Source: an uncultured Pseudoalteromonas sp. (lineage in GTDB: Bacteria; Pseudomonadota; Gammaproteobacteria; Enterobacterales; Alteromonadaceae). From it: DNA of 64,000 bases. The notes under the pieces are model-generated. The model had not been told where the DNA came from and made no database searches. It was given only the letters and a program-made list of their open reading frames with translations. Of this stretch, positions 35,273 to 45,520 are shown piece after piece. How positions within the stretch are numbered: position 1 is the stretch's first letter; every line of letters starts with the position of its first letter. Location of the stretch: positions 29,324-93,323 of the forward strand of contig CANLRB010000019.1 of the NCBI GenBank assembly GCA_947493455.1, read 5' to 3'. The position numbers and the translations under genes are program-made.

Positions 35273-37015
35273 TTGGCTATTTTTAGCGGTGGGTCTGTTA
35301 CTTATTCGCGAGTATCGCTAAAATGGCGCAACCTTTGTAATTGGGATCGAGTTTTGTTTCAACGATTTAAGCACATGCACCTAAAAGGTGATCTTTTTGG
35401 TGGCGTGACTACCGCGATTATTTCTCTGCCACTCGCTCTAGCATTTGGTGTCGCATCAGGGGCTGGTGCAGAAGCGGGTATCTGGGGAGCGATTTTAGTT
35501 GGCTTGTTTGCCGCACTATTTGGTGGGTCAACCTCGCTAATCTCTGAACCAACCGGCCCTATGACGGTAATTATGACCGCCGTTTTAACAACAATGATGG
35601 CCAAGTATCCAGAGCAAGGTATTGCAATGGGGTTCACTGTCGTCATGATGGCAGGTGCTTTTCAGTTTTTAATCGGTACATTAAAACTGGGTAAATACGT
35701 AACACTGATGCCATACAGTGTAATATCAGGATTCATGTCTGGTATTGGCGTTATCCTAATAATTTTGCAGCTTGCACCGTTACTCGGACACGCTGCGCCA
35801 AGTGGCGGCGTCATTGGTACGCTTACTTCGCTACCTGACCTTATCGTCAACCTTCATTTTTCTGAAGTATTGTTAGCAACGCTAACATTGCTCATCTTGT
35901 TTTATTTACCAAAACAATATCGTAAGTATGTGCCAGCCCAACTTGTGGCGCTCGTTGCAATTACGTTGATTTCTGTCATCTTATTTGATATCGAATCAAT
36001 TCGACGCATTGGTGAAATTCCAAGTGCCCTGCCCGAAATTGTATTACCCACTTTTACGAGCGATATGTTTACAACAATGATTATTGATGCATTAGTACTT
36101 GGTACGCTAGGTTGCATCGACACCTTGTTAACTGCTGTGATCGCGGATAGTTTGACGCGTCAAGAACATGATTCAAATAAAGAATTAAAAGGCCAAGGTA
36201 TAGCTAACATGATTTCTGGCTTTTTTGGCGCATTACCCGGCGCAGGTGCCACCATGGGAACCGTGGTTAGTATTCAGGTCGGTGCCCGTTCACCCGTTGC
36301 AGGCATAATTCGAGCACTGATTTTAATGCTCGTTGTCTTCGTCGCAGGCAGTTTAATTGAACCGATCCCAATGGCAGTGCTTGCTGGAATCGCACTGTAT
36401 GTTGGTATTTCAATTCTCGATTGGAGTTTTTTGCAACGCGCGCACCGACTCAGCAAAACGCAAACGGCGATTATGTATGGCGTAATGTTATTAACCGTAT
36501 TCGTTGATTTAATCGTTGCCGTTGGTTTGGGGGTTTTCATTTCCAACATTTTGGTCATCGAACGATTAAGCAAAGAACAAGCTAAACACGTTAAAGCAAT
36601 CAGTGATGCTGAACACGACGATGTTCCGCTTAATGATAAAGAACGAGCATTACTCGAACGTGCAAAAGGCAATATCTTGTTCTTTTATTTATCAGGCCCA
36701 ATGATTTTCAGCGTATCAAAAGCTATCTCTCGGCAACATGCGTCGGTTCATAAATATAAGGCAATGATCCTTGATTTAAGTGACGTCCCTATGATTGATA
36801 TGACGGTTGGATTGGCGCTCGAAAATGCGGTTAAAGACGCAATCGATGCTGAATGTGAAGTCTTTATCTATTGCCCAAATGATGATGCACAAAATCAGCT
36901 TAAAAAATTGGCGATTAAAGACCTAATTAGCCAAGAACGATTTGTCGATACGCGTACGCAAGCGTTAGAAGAAGCGCTCAATATCGTAGAAAACGTGCCA
37001 TTTACAGGCAGCTAA
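35273..37015 (+). CDS. SulP-family anion transporter with STAS domain
   Basis: A protein of up to 580 residues with about a dozen membrane helices (about 40-435) and a cytoplasmic C-terminal STAS domain (about 455-570; DLSDVPMIDMT near the usual phosphoacceptor site). The start of the transporter domain, KGDLFGGVTTAIISLPLALAFGVASGAG, is diagnostic for SulP (SLC26). Members carry sulfate, bicarbonate or dicarboxylates; sequence alone does not tell which, although BicA-like bicarbonate uptake is plausible in marine bacteria. The open frame begins with TTG 35273 without a ribosome site. ATG 35375, just before the conserved domain, is an alternative start. Confidence 0.88.
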   Translation: MAIFSGGSVTYSRVSLKWRNLCNWDRVLFQRFKHMHLKGDLFGGVTTAIISLPLALAFGVASGAGAEAGIWGAILVGLFAALFGGSTSLISEPTGPMTVIMTAVLTTMMAKYPEQGIAMGFTVVMMAGAFQFLIGTLKLGKYVTLMPYSVISGFMSGIGVILIILQLAPLLGHAAPSGGVIGTLTSLPDLIVNLHFSEVLLATLTLLILFYLPKQYRKYVPAQLVALVAITLISVILFDIESIRRIGEIPSALPEIVLPTFTSDMFTTMIIDALVLGTLGCIDTLLTAVIADSLTRQEHDSNKELKGQGIANMISGFFGALPGAGATMGTVVSIQVGARSPVAGIIRALILMLVVFVAGSLIEPIPMAVLAGIALYVGISILDWSFLQRAHRLSKTQTAIMYGVMLLTVFVDLIVAVGLGVFISNILVIERLSKEQAKHVKAISDAEHDDVPLNDKERALLERAKGNILFFYLSGPMIFSVSKAISRQHASVHKYKAMILDLSDVPMIDMTVGLALENAVKDAIDAECEVFIYCPNDDAQNQLKKLAIKDLISQERFVDTRTQALEEALNIVENVPFTGS

Positions 37016-37107
37016 CCAAACAAAACTTAAAATAGTGCCCTCTTCCGGTAGTATAACCGTACGATGAGGGCTACTATAAAAATAAATAACTCATTGAACA
37101 AACTAAA

Positions 37108-37692
37108 ATGTGCCAAAAATTGTCGCGCTTTAACGAATATTTTCAAATTAATGAAGCAATTCAAGTATCACTAGAACCGGTCAACGAATCGAGCCTACCG
37201 AAAGATGAAGAAGAGTTAACACATATTGTTCCGCCCCTATTCAAACTTGCCAATGAAGTAAGCGTACTCGAACAAACAGCGCTTCGACCGCTCCGTCAAC
37301 TTGGCGACGTTGCTGAAGACTTAGCCCAATATTTAAAACTACAATCACGTAAAATCGACCTTATACTCTCACATATTTTGGCAAAAGAAGAAGTCGCCCA
37401 TACGACAGCAATGACTGAATCATTCGGTGGAAGCGGGTTTGTTTTGTTAAGCGATGACCCATTTAATGTAGGCCAATTTCTCCAATGTAAATTGTTTCTG
37501 CAATCAGAAGCCGCTGCGGTGTTTTGCTTTGCCGAAGTAATTGCAGTCGAAAATGAATCGAACGAGACGTCAAAATTAACATGCTTGTTTAGCCATATCA
37601 CAGAACAAGACCAAGAGCTTATAGTTCGCGCTAGCTTGCACGCTCAATCGCGGATCTTAAAAAAGAAGCAATTAAATAAAAAAAATAACTAA
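37108..37692 (+). CDS. PilZ-like domain protein, uncharacterised
   Basis: A 194-residue soluble protein. The middle (about 70-105) is a helical segment with coiled-coil character. The last 85 residues resemble a PilZ beta barrel: GGSGFVLLSDDPFNVGQFLQCKLFL, a strand with FAEVIAVE, then LTCLFSHITEQDQELIVRASLHAQ. The canonical RxxxR and D/NxSxxG cyclic-di-GMP motifs are not obvious, so ligand binding is doubtful. It could be an atypical PilZ adaptor. It lies 61 bp before aguA. Confidence 0.5.
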   Translation: MCQKLSRFNEYFQINEAIQVSLEPVNESSLPKDEEELTHIVPPLFKLANEVSVLEQTALRPLRQLGDVAEDLAQYLKLQSRKIDLILSHILAKEEVAHTTAMTESFGGSGFVLLSDDPFNVGQFLQCKLFLQSEAAAVFCFAEVIAVENESNETSKLTCLFSHITEQDQELIVRASLHAQSRILKKKQLNKKNN

Positions 37693-37753
37693 TTAATAAA
37701 AATTGATTGAGAGTTTTGCTAGAATTTGCAAAATTTTTTACCAAAAAATAATT

Positions 37754-38800
37754 ATGAAACGACACTTTCCTGCTGAGTGGGCTCCACAAGATGCAATTAT
37801 GCTCACTTGGCCACATCAAGCTACTGACTGGGCCCCCATCTTAGATGAAGTTGAGGGCACCTATGTAAACTTAATCCGTATTCTAGTCAGTAGTCAAAAT
37901 GTCGTCATTGTTTGTCACAATTTAGCGGTCCAGCACCACATCACAGAATTGCTCGCGGCGAATCAAATAGATGGAAGTCGAATTCAGTTTGTAGTCACGC
38001 CAACCGATGACACATGGTCCCGCGATCACGGACCTATTAGTGTTTATCAGGGCAATCGGCTCGTTGCATTAGATTTTACATTTAATGGCTGGGGCAACAA
38101 GTACTCAAGTGATCAAGATAATAAAATCAACACAGCCCTATTTAATCAGTTGAAAAATGATAACCGCCAAGAAATCACGTTCAATTTCGTACTTGAAGGT
38201 GGTGCGATTGAGACTGACGGCATGGGTTCACTACTCACCACAGAGCAATGTGTATTAAACCCAAACAGAAATGGCCATGTATCAAAAACACAAGTCGAAG
38301 AAACACTTTCTAACTATTTGGGCGTTGACCACTTTCTTTGGTTATCGCGCGGCGCGTTAGTTGGCGATGATACAGACAGTCATATCGACACACTTGTTCG
38401 TTTTGCACCTAACGACAGCTTAGTTTATGTCGCTTGTGATGACGAAAAAGATGAGCATTTTGCTGAGTTATATGCGCTAAAACAACAGGTAATGTCTTTA
38501 CGGACCAAACAAGGTGAACCCTATACCCTCTATGCACTGCCATGGCCGCAAGCGATTTTTAATGACGACGGGGAGCGTTTACCTGCCACATATGCAAACT
38601 ACTTAATAACGAATACTCAGGTTATTGTCCCAGTATACAATGATAGTGCAGACGATATTGCCCTTGACGTTATTGCAAACGCCTACCCAAATCACACTAT
38701 TGTACCACTTGACTGTGTGCCGCTAATTAAGCAATTCGGCAGTTTACACTGCATCACCATGCAGTTACCAAAAGGGTTTATAGGAGAACATAATGAGTAA
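37754..38800 (+). CDS. aguA: agmatine deiminase
   Basis: From ATG 37754 the protein has 348 residues; the frame opens 51 bp earlier with no family similarity. It converts agmatine to N-carbamoylputrescine. Guanidino-modifying motifs are present: DTWSRDHGPI, the LEGGAIETDG block, DDTDSHIDTLVRF with the catalytic histidine, and the C-terminal nucleophile Cys333 in GSLHCITMQ. It overlaps aguB by 8 bp, so the pair forms an agmatine-to-putrescine pathway. Confidence 0.95.
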   Translation: MKRHFPAEWAPQDAIMLTWPHQATDWAPILDEVEGTYVNLIRILVSSQNVVIVCHNLAVQHHITELLAANQIDGSRIQFVVTPTDDTWSRDHGPISVYQGNRLVALDFTFNGWGNKYSSDQDNKINTALFNQLKNDNRQEITFNFVLEGGAIETDGMGSLLTTEQCVLNPNRNGHVSKTQVEETLSNYLGVDHFLWLSRGALVGDDTDSHIDTLVRFAPNDSLVYVACDDEKDEHFAELYALKQQVMSLRTKQGEPYTLYALPWPQAIFNDDGERLPATYANYLITNTQVIVPVYNDSADDIALDVIANAYPNHTIVPLDCVPLIKQFGSLHCITMQLPKGFIGEHNE

Positions 38801-39677
38801 ATTAATTGTCGCAGCTATTCAACATAGCAACAGCTCAGACCCAAAAGAAAATCAGACCTATATTGCGCAACAAATTGAGTCAGCCAGTCAAGCGGGTGCC
38901 CAGTTAGTCGTACTGCAAGAACTCCATCAAAGCCTTTATTTCTGTCAGAGCGAAGATACAAACCAATTTGATTTGGCTGAAACGATACCCGGACCAAGTA
39001 CGACATTTTATGGTGCGCTTGCAAAAAAACACCAAGTCGTTATTGTGACGTCTCTATTTGAAAAGCGCGCACCAGGCCTTTACCACAATACTGCTGTTGT
39101 GCTTGAAAAAGATGGTTCTATTGCAGGTCAATACAGAAAGATGCACATTCCGGATGATCCTGGGTTTTATGAAAAATTTTATTTTACGCCGGGTGATATG
39201 GGTTTTGAACCGATAAATACGAGCGTTGGCAAGCTAGGTGTACTGGTTTGCTGGGATCAGTGGTTTCCAGAAGGCGCGCGACTCATGGCAATGGCAGGCG
39301 CCGATTTGCTTATTTACCCAACAGCGATTGGTTGGGATTTAGATGATGATTCGGCTGAGCAACAAAGACAGCTTGATGCGTGGGTCACAGTCCAGCGTAG
39401 TCACGCAATTACTAATGGATTACCAGTTATTAGCTGTAATCGAATCGGGCATGAAGTCGACCCGTCGCGCCAAACAAAAGGCATTCAATTTTGGGGCAAC
39501 TCGTTTATTGCCGGACCACAAGGTGAATTTTTAGCGCAAAGTACTTCAGATAAAAATGAGACAATATTCGCGACAATTGATAAAAGTAGAAGTGAAACCG
39601 TACGCCGTATATGGCCCTATCTACGCGATAGACGAATCGATCACTACCAAGATTTAACAAAATTGTTTCGCGACTAA
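38793..39677 (+). CDS. aguB: N-carbamoylputrescine amidase
   Basis: A 294-residue nitrilase-superfamily enzyme that hydrolyses N-carbamoylputrescine to putrescine, CO2 and ammonia. The catalytic triad is visible: Glu43 (LQELHQSLYF), Lys116 (YRKMHIPDD) and Cys153 (VCWDQWFPE). It overlaps aguA and ends 12 bp before mfd. Together AguA and AguB let the cell make putrescine from arginine-derived agmatine. Confidence 0.95.
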   Translation: MSKLIVAAIQHSNSSDPKENQTYIAQQIESASQAGAQLVVLQELHQSLYFCQSEDTNQFDLAETIPGPSTTFYGALAKKHQVVIVTSLFEKRAPGLYHNTAVVLEKDGSIAGQYRKMHIPDDPGFYEKFYFTPGDMGFEPINTSVGKLGVLVCWDQWFPEGARLMAMAGADLLIYPTAIGWDLDDDSAEQQRQLDAWVTVQRSHAITNGLPVISCNRIGHEVDPSRQTKGIQFWGNSFIAGPQGEFLAQSTSDKNETIFATIDKSRSETVRRIWPYLRDRRIDHYQDLTKLFRD

Positions 39678-39689
39678 ACGGAGATAACT

Positions 39690-42600
39690 ATGACAATAAA
39701 AAGCTGGCAACAATTACCTTGGATTACAGCAAAAAACGACAAAAAATCCTGGGGCCAACTTCATGGAGCAGGCCTTTCGCTAAGTATTGCCCATGCCAGC
39801 CGGAGTAATCAACAACCGATTGTCATAGTTACCCCGGACACCCAATCGGCACTTAAACTCGAAGCAGAGCTTGAGTATTTATTGCCAAAAAACAAAGTTC
39901 TGTTGTTTCCTGACTGGGAAACCCTGCCCTATGATCATTTTTCACCACATCAAGATATCGTTTCACAGCGCTTATTGATACTCAGCAAGCTTAAATCAAT
40001 GGACTCGGGAATACTTATTATTCCAGCAGCAACCTTGATGCTTAAAACTGCGCCAAGTGACTTTATTTACGCTAATGCGCTACAGTATAAAATTAACCAA
40101 CAACTCGATTCAGCGCAGCTCAGAAATGCATTAGAGAATGTCGGTTACCGGCATGTAAATCAAGTTATGGAACATGGCGAGTACGCAATTCGTGGTTCAA
40201 TCATCGACTTATACCCAATGGGTTCAGCCACACCATTTCGTATTGATTTATTCGATGATGAAATTGAAAGTATTAAACAGTTCGACCCAGAAACGCAGCG
40301 GTCACGACAAGACGTCAATGAAATTGACTTATTACCAGCGCACGAGTTTGGTACTAATCAGCAAGATATAGAAAGGTTTAGAACCGCCTATCGAGAAAAA
40401 TTTGGTGCCAGTAACGACGCAGGTTCGATTTACATGCAAGTTACTCAAGGAAACTTGCCAGCCGGTATCGAATATTATTTACCGCTCTTTTTTGAGAATA
40501 CAGCAACCCTATTTGATTATTTACCCAGCGAAGCCGTATTCTTGCTACTCGAAGATATTGAGAGCGAAATAAAACGCAGTTGGGACGATATAAAAGCGCG
40601 CTACAGGAATCACAGTGTCAATCCTCTCAGGCCCTTACTTGAGCCGGAGTTGCTCTATTTAAATGTAGAAACGTTTTATCAACAATTGAGCGAGTTTGCG
40701 CGTATTAACATGTCGCGTCACCCGCTTGCCACAAAAGCGGCAAATACTAACTTGGCGTATCGAGATATTGCGGATATTCGAGTCAACCACCAATTAAAGC
40801 AACCTTTTGAAGCATTGTTAGATTACATCACCGCGCAAAAGACAAATAACAATCGAATACTATTTAGCGTTGAATCTGATGGGCGACGCGAATCATTATT
40901 GACACTTTTAAAGCCGACCGGAATTAAAATAACCCAATTCGATTCATTCGAACGATTTGTTAATTCTACAAACGATATCGGTATGATTGTATCACCTCTC
41001 GAAACCAGCATTTGCCTTATTGGTGATATCGATATTTCGCTTATCACCGAACAAGAGTTGCTTGGGGCGAAAATTTCGCAAAGACGACGTCGCAAACACA
41101 AATATGAAGTAAGCCAAGACGCAATAATCCGTAATTTAGCTGAATTACACATCGGCAAACCAATTGTTCATTTAGATCACGGCGTAGGCCGCTACCAAGG
41201 CCTAGAAACGATTGATGCCGCCGGTGTCACGACTGAATTTGTTACTATCACTTACCTAAATGATGCTAAATTGTATGTGCCTGTTTCTGCACTTCATCTA
41301 TTAAGTCGTTACACAGGCGGCGATGAAGAAACAGCACCGCTTAATAAACTTGGCTCAGATGCTTGGGAAAAAGCGAAAAAGCGCGCTGCAGAAAAAGTAC
41401 GTGACGTTGCTGCAGAATTACTTGATATCTATGCACAGCGTGAGGCAAAAATGGGCTACAAATTTGGCCATGATGCTAATGCATATCGCCAATTTGTTGA
41501 CAGTTTTCCATTTGAAGAAACTGAAGACCAACACAACGCAATTAACGCCGTTGTCAACGACATGCAAAAGCCACAAGCGATGGACCGACTGGTGTGCGGC
41601 GACGTTGGCTTTGGTAAGACTGAAGTTGCGATGCGAGCGGCATTCATTGCCGTTAATGATTCAAAGCAAGTGGCGGTATTAGTGCCGACCACGCTATTAG
41701 CGCAGCAGCACTATGAAAACTTTAAAGATCGGTTCGCAAATTTGCCAGTGGAAGTTGAAGTCCTATCACGCTTTAAAACCGCAAAAGAACAAAAAAGCGC
41801 GCTCGAACGACTGCACAAAGGGCAAGTCGATATAATTATCGGGACCCACAAACTGTTGCAGCAAGATATCAAGTTTAATGATCTCGGCTTGCTAATCATT
41901 GATGAAGAACACCGATTCGGCGTACGCCAAAAAGAAAAAATAAAATCGCTTAGAGCTGATGTAGATATCTTGACGCTCACCGCAACACCGATCCCCCGTA
42001 CCCTTAATATGGCGATGAGTGGCATGCGCGACCTGTCAATTATTGCGACACCGCCCGCAAAACGCCTCGCCGTTAAAACATTTGTTCGTCAGTCTGATGG
42101 CGAATTAATTAAAGAGGCAATAATTCGTGAAATTAAGCGCGGTGGTCAGGTCTATTTTTTACACAATAATGTTGAGTCCATTGAGTCGTTTGCTAATGAT
42201 ATTCAAGAACTGGTCCCGCAAGCGAATGTGACGTTTGGGCACGGTCAAATGCGCGAAAAAGAGCTCGAGCAATTGATGTCTGACTTTTATCATCAGAAAT
42301 TTAATGTTCTGGTATGTACTACTATCATCGAAACCGGAATCGATGTGCCCAGTGCGAATACCATTTTAATTGATCGCGCGGATAAATTTGGTCTCGCACA
42401 ATTGCACCAATTGCGCGGACGAGTAGGAAGAAGTCATCATCAAGCCTACGCCTATTTGCTAACACCAAATGAAAAGCTACTGTCCAAAGATGCGGTTAAA
42501 CGTCTCGATGCAATCGAGTCACTCGAAGATCTTGGCGCTGGCTTTACCTTAGCTACACATGATCTTGAAATTCGCGGCGCAGGCGAGTTACTCGGTGACG

Positions 42601-43163
42601 ATCAAAGTGGCCAGATTGAATCGATCGGCTTTTCACTCTACATGGAAATGCTTGACCACGCAGTTACGGCATTAAAAGAAGGAAAAGAACCATCTCTTGA
42701 AAATATTCTCGGCCAACAAGCTGAGGTCGATATCAAAATTGCAGCCTTATTGCCAAACGATTACATTCACGATGTCAATGCGCGCCTTAGCATGTATAAA
42801 CGTATTGCAAGTGCGGGTAATAGCGATCAGCTAAGTGAACTTAAAGTTGAACTCATTGACCGCTTTGGTCTGCTACCTGATGCGACAAAAAATTTATTCG
42901 CTGTACAGCATTTAAAAAACACTGCACGCTCGCTTGGGATCACAAAAATTGATGCCAATAATAAAGGCGGCTACTTTGAATTTTCGCAAGATACAAAAGT
43001 TGACCCAAGCTTTATTATCGGATTACTGCAATCTAATCCTGCTATCTATAGAATGGAAGGCGCAAATAAGTTACGCTTCTCGATAGAAGAAAAAAATGCG
43101 CAAGAGCGACTTAAATTAGTCAGTGCCATGATAAATGATTTTAATAAAAAGGCGTTAAATTAA
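39690..43163 (+). CDS. mfd: transcription-repair coupling factor Mfd
   Basis: A 1157-residue ATPase that removes stalled RNA polymerase and recruits UvrA. The N-terminal UvrB-homology region (about 1-340) is followed by the RNA-polymerase interaction domain (about 470-550). The RecG-like motor has Walker A GDVGFGKTE at about residue 636 and DEEH at about 737, with the TRG motif region near 910-950, and the C-terminal TRCF domain closes it. Its stop overlaps the start of csiV by one base. Confidence 0.98.
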   Translation: MTIKSWQQLPWITAKNDKKSWGQLHGAGLSLSIAHASRSNQQPIVIVTPDTQSALKLEAELEYLLPKNKVLLFPDWETLPYDHFSPHQDIVSQRLLILSKLKSMDSGILIIPAATLMLKTAPSDFIYANALQYKINQQLDSAQLRNALENVGYRHVNQVMEHGEYAIRGSIIDLYPMGSATPFRIDLFDDEIESIKQFDPETQRSRQDVNEIDLLPAHEFGTNQQDIERFRTAYREKFGASNDAGSIYMQVTQGNLPAGIEYYLPLFFENTATLFDYLPSEAVFLLLEDIESEIKRSWDDIKARYRNHSVNPLRPLLEPELLYLNVETFYQQLSEFARINMSRHPLATKAANTNLAYRDIADIRVNHQLKQPFEALLDYITAQKTNNNRILFSVESDGRRESLLTLLKPTGIKITQFDSFERFVNSTNDIGMIVSPLETSICLIGDIDISLITEQELLGAKISQRRRRKHKYEVSQDAIIRNLAELHIGKPIVHLDHGVGRYQGLETIDAAGVTTEFVTITYLNDAKLYVPVSALHLLSRYTGGDEETAPLNKLGSDAWEKAKKRAAEKVRDVAAELLDIYAQREAKMGYKFGHDANAYRQFVDSFPFEETEDQHNAINAVVNDMQKPQAMDRLVCGDVGFGKTEVAMRAAFIAVNDSKQVAVLVPTTLLAQQHYENFKDRFANLPVEVEVLSRFKTAKEQKSALERLHKGQVDIIIGTHKLLQQDIKFNDLGLLIIDEEHRFGVRQKEKIKSLRADVDILTLTATPIPRTLNMAMSGMRDLSIIATPPAKRLAVKTFVRQSDGELIKEAIIREIKRGGQVYFLHNNVESIESFANDIQELVPQANVTFGHGQMREKELEQLMSDFYHQKFNVLVCTTIIETGIDVPSANTILIDRADKFGLAQLHQLRGRVGRSHHQAYAYLLTPNEKLLSKDAVKRLDAIESLEDLGAGFTLATHDLEIRGAGELLGDDQSGQIESIGFSLYMEMLDHAVTALKEGKEPSLENILGQQAEVDIKIAALLPNDYIHDVNARLSMYKRIASAGNSDQLSELKVELIDRFGLLPDATKNLFAVQHLKNTARSLGITKIDANNKGGYFEFSQDTKVDPSFIIGLLQSNPAIYRMEGANKLRFSIEEKNAQERLKLVSAMINDFNKKALN

Positions 43164-44194
43164 TGAAATATGTGATGACCTTGGTGGGTCTATTGCTTTT
43201 CACTGCTCCCGTCAGTGCGCAAATTCGTTGGTTTGAGATTGAAATGTTCATTTTTAAACGCGATGATATCAGCCAAGTTAAAGAAGTATTGGACAAACAA
43301 TCACATACTCTAAAACAAGGCCCAACACTTGATTTGATTACTGAACAGTTACAGTTCAATGCGCAAGCGCATTGCGACGCGTTACAAGGTAAAGCGCAAA
43401 CGCAAGACTCAGAACTAAATGCACAGAAAGAGATGACTGCCGTTGAGACTGACGAATCACTAGCGATTGAAAGCATTTCAACAGAGCAATTAGAACCCGA
43501 GTATCTAGCAGAGCACGACGAAACGCCCACGGTTAACAGCGAAAACTTATCAACTGTTGATGTAGATTTTGCAGATCCTAATTGTAATAGCATCGACAAC
43601 AACGCAATTGATGTTGCATCGTTGCCAGTTATTATTGACGCATTACCGCAAACACACACAGATTACCCCTATTTATTGAGTCCGGAACAATTACAGCTAA
43701 GCCAACAACTTAAAAAACTGAGAAACGTGACACCCATCTCACATATTGGATGGCGCTTTCCTGAGTGGTCAATTCGCCGTGCGCCAACACTTCGTCTGTT
43801 TGGCGGTGACAATTTAGCGAACCAGTTTAATATTATAGATGGTGCAATTACGCCGAAATTACTTCACCAAGATGAAGTGACTGATGAGCAGCAATTAAAT
43901 GCCATTTTCAACCAACTGATAGGTGACACAGAAAACGGTAGCACCGTAAATATACCATTACAGAGCGAAGTAAATGACACAGTCTGGGAGCTAGAGGGCC
44001 GCTTTAAGGTTTACATTCGCAATAACTATTTAACCATCGAAAGTGAATTCAACTTAACAGAGCCAGACACAATGTTAGGATCACTTAAGCAATACTATTT
44101 TAACCAATTTAAACGAGTGATTAGTGGCCAAATACACTATTTTGACCATCCCAAGATGGGGATCATTCTACAAATACGTCGATTTAACCATTAA
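43163..44194 (+). CDS. csiV: CsiV-like periplasmic peptidoglycan-binding protein
   Basis: A 343-residue exported protein with a signal peptide ending near residue 20 (APVSA). It begins IRWFEIEMFIFKRDD, which matches CsiV; in Vibrio CsiV binds peptidoglycan and is needed for the activity of the LpoA-PBP1a system when cells meet D-amino acids. A low-complexity acidic insert lies around 70-160. Its place directly after mfd is conserved. The start overlaps the mfd stop (TAATGA). Confidence 0.75.
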   Translation: MKYVMTLVGLLLFTAPVSAQIRWFEIEMFIFKRDDISQVKEVLDKQSHTLKQGPTLDLITEQLQFNAQAHCDALQGKAQTQDSELNAQKEMTAVETDESLAIESISTEQLEPEYLAEHDETPTVNSENLSTVDVDFADPNCNSIDNNAIDVASLPVIIDALPQTHTDYPYLLSPEQLQLSQQLKKLRNVTPISHIGWRFPEWSIRRAPTLRLFGGDNLANQFNIIDGAITPKLLHQDEVTDEQQLNAIFNQLIGDTENGSTVNIPLQSEVNDTVWELEGRFKVYIRNNYLTIESEFNLTEPDTMLGSLKQYYFNQFKRVISGQIHYFDHPKMGIILQIRRFNH

Positions 44195-44203
44195 GGAATT
44201 AAA

Positions 44204-44449
44204 ATGAAAAAAATTATTCTTATTGCTGCTGTGTTTTTATTATCCGCATGTTCAAAAGTAACACTAGAAAACTACGAGCAAATTCAAGTTGGCATGGATA
44301 AAAAAGAGATAGAAGCGATATTAGGGAACGCATCACAATGCGATGAAAAAACACTTCATACAAATTGTACTTGGGGTAACGATAGTAAAAATATTAAAGT
44401 CACTTTTGTCGCAGACAAAGTAACCTTATTCTCTGAACAAGGACTCTAG
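44204..44449 (+). CDS. small lipoprotein with a DUF3862/SmpA-like fold
   Basis: An 81-residue protein with a signal peptide and lipobox L13-S-A-C16. The mature part, NYEQIQVGMDKKEIEAILG…C…WG…V.F..DKV, has the two-helix-plus-sheet pattern of the SmpA/BamE-like and DUF3862 lipoproteins. It is too short to be BamE. Two cysteines (near 46 and 55) may form a disulfide. It lies 9 bp after csiV and is probably co-transcribed. Confidence 0.75.
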   Translation: MKKIILIAAVFLLSACSKVTLENYEQIQVGMDKKEIEAILGNASQCDEKTLHTNCTWGNDSKNIKVTFVADKVTLFSEQGL

Positions 44450-44562
44450 TAATTAGTTAGGGCATTATTAATTTTGCTGATAATGCCTATCACTGAGATA
44501 CATTTGCAACTAACCTGCATTTTAGGTGCAATAGTGATTTGCGAATTTGGCTAATGTAACCA

Positions 44563-45513
44563 ATGAACCTTCGTAATATTGACCTTAATTTACTCGTTTA
44601 TCTAAACGTCTTGTTAGAAGAACAAAGTGTGTCTCGCGCCGCAGAAAAACTTGCACTCACCCAACCCACCATGAGCGCTGCGTTAAAACGATTACGTGAA
44701 CTTTTTTCAGATCCTCTCCTTGTTCGCACAGCAAATGGCATGAAAGCAACCGCTAAGGCTGAACGATTAAAGCCCCAAATAATCGATTTTATTCAGTTAT
44801 CAGAGCAAATAACACAACAAGAAAACCAGTTTGATGCACAACATGATGAGGCCCATTTTCGAATTTTAACCAATGATTACATTGAATCGACCTTACTTTA
44901 CCCATTTATTTCAAGTTGTATTGAGCACTATCCCAAATTAACGTTTGATGTGTTAACAAATGGCGACGTTAAACCAAATGAAATTGAAGAAGGACTTGTC
45001 GATGTTTGTATTAATCGCTTTGTACGGCCGCCTCGTTCGTTTTATCAACGTCAATTGTGGCGTGATAACTATTGCGTCGTTGCAAATAAAGAAAACCCAT
45101 TTTATAAATCCCAAACATTAGAATGTTATTTGGCGCAGCCTCATATTTGGTTCAATCGCATCGGGTACAATTCTGAACCCTTTGTCTCTAATAACGTGAC
45201 TGCGAATAAGCTAGGTTGGGTCGATGATGCATTAAGCCAAATTAATAAACGTCGCCACATCGCGTTATTTAGTCGGCACTACCAAGCTGCAAAATTACTC
45301 GTTAATAATACGCAACTGTTAGCAACAATACCTAGGCGCCTAGCAGTACATGGTTTTGATCACCCTAACATCGCCCTGTTGCCTGTGCCATTTCAAATCA
45401 TCCCTATTGAGGTCGCGATGATTTGGAATCCAATAAAACATTATGAAGCACCACATATTTGGTTGCGAGACGCACTCTGTGAGTTTGCAAAAACCATTAA
45501 TGACCGTCACTAA
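44563..45513 (+). CDS. LysR-family transcriptional regulator
   Basis: A 316-residue regulator with an N-terminal winged helix-turn-helix (about 1-66, SVSRAAEKLALTQPTMSAALKRLRELF) and a LysR substrate-binding domain. The sequence is of the NodD/LeuO/PnbR-type subgroup (MNLRNIDLNLLVYLNVLLEE). The effector is unknown. It sits beside the unexplained genes at 45635-48411, so it may control them; a 19-bp palindrome lies just after its stop codon. Confidence 0.9.
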   Translation: MNLRNIDLNLLVYLNVLLEEQSVSRAAEKLALTQPTMSAALKRLRELFSDPLLVRTANGMKATAKAERLKPQIIDFIQLSEQITQQENQFDAQHDEAHFRILTNDYIESTLLYPFISSCIEHYPKLTFDVLTNGDVKPNEIEEGLVDVCINRFVRPPRSFYQRQLWRDNYCVVANKENPFYKSQTLECYLAQPHIWFNRIGYNSEPFVSNNVTANKLGWVDDALSQINKRRHIALFSRHYQAAKLLVNNTQLLATIPRRLAVHGFDHPNIALLPVPFQIIPIEVAMIWNPIKHYEAPHIWLRDALCEFAKTINDRH

Positions 45514-45520
45514 AATTATG

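Noticed and set aside
37037-37071. GCCCTC/GAGGGC hairpin with an inner CGGT/ACCG stem between the SulP gene and the PilZ-like gene
   Set aside because: The stem is broken, no T tract follows and no other copy was noticed, so I did not call it a terminator or a repeat element.
43141-43659. 172-codon minus-strand open frame opposite csiV
   Set aside because: It is a cysteine- and serine-rich antisense reading of a clear exported protein, without a ribosome site.
44460-44487. GGCATTAT/ATAATGCC hairpin after the small lipoprotein gene
   Set aside because: The 11-nt loop and the lack of a T tract make a Rho-independent terminator unconvincing.
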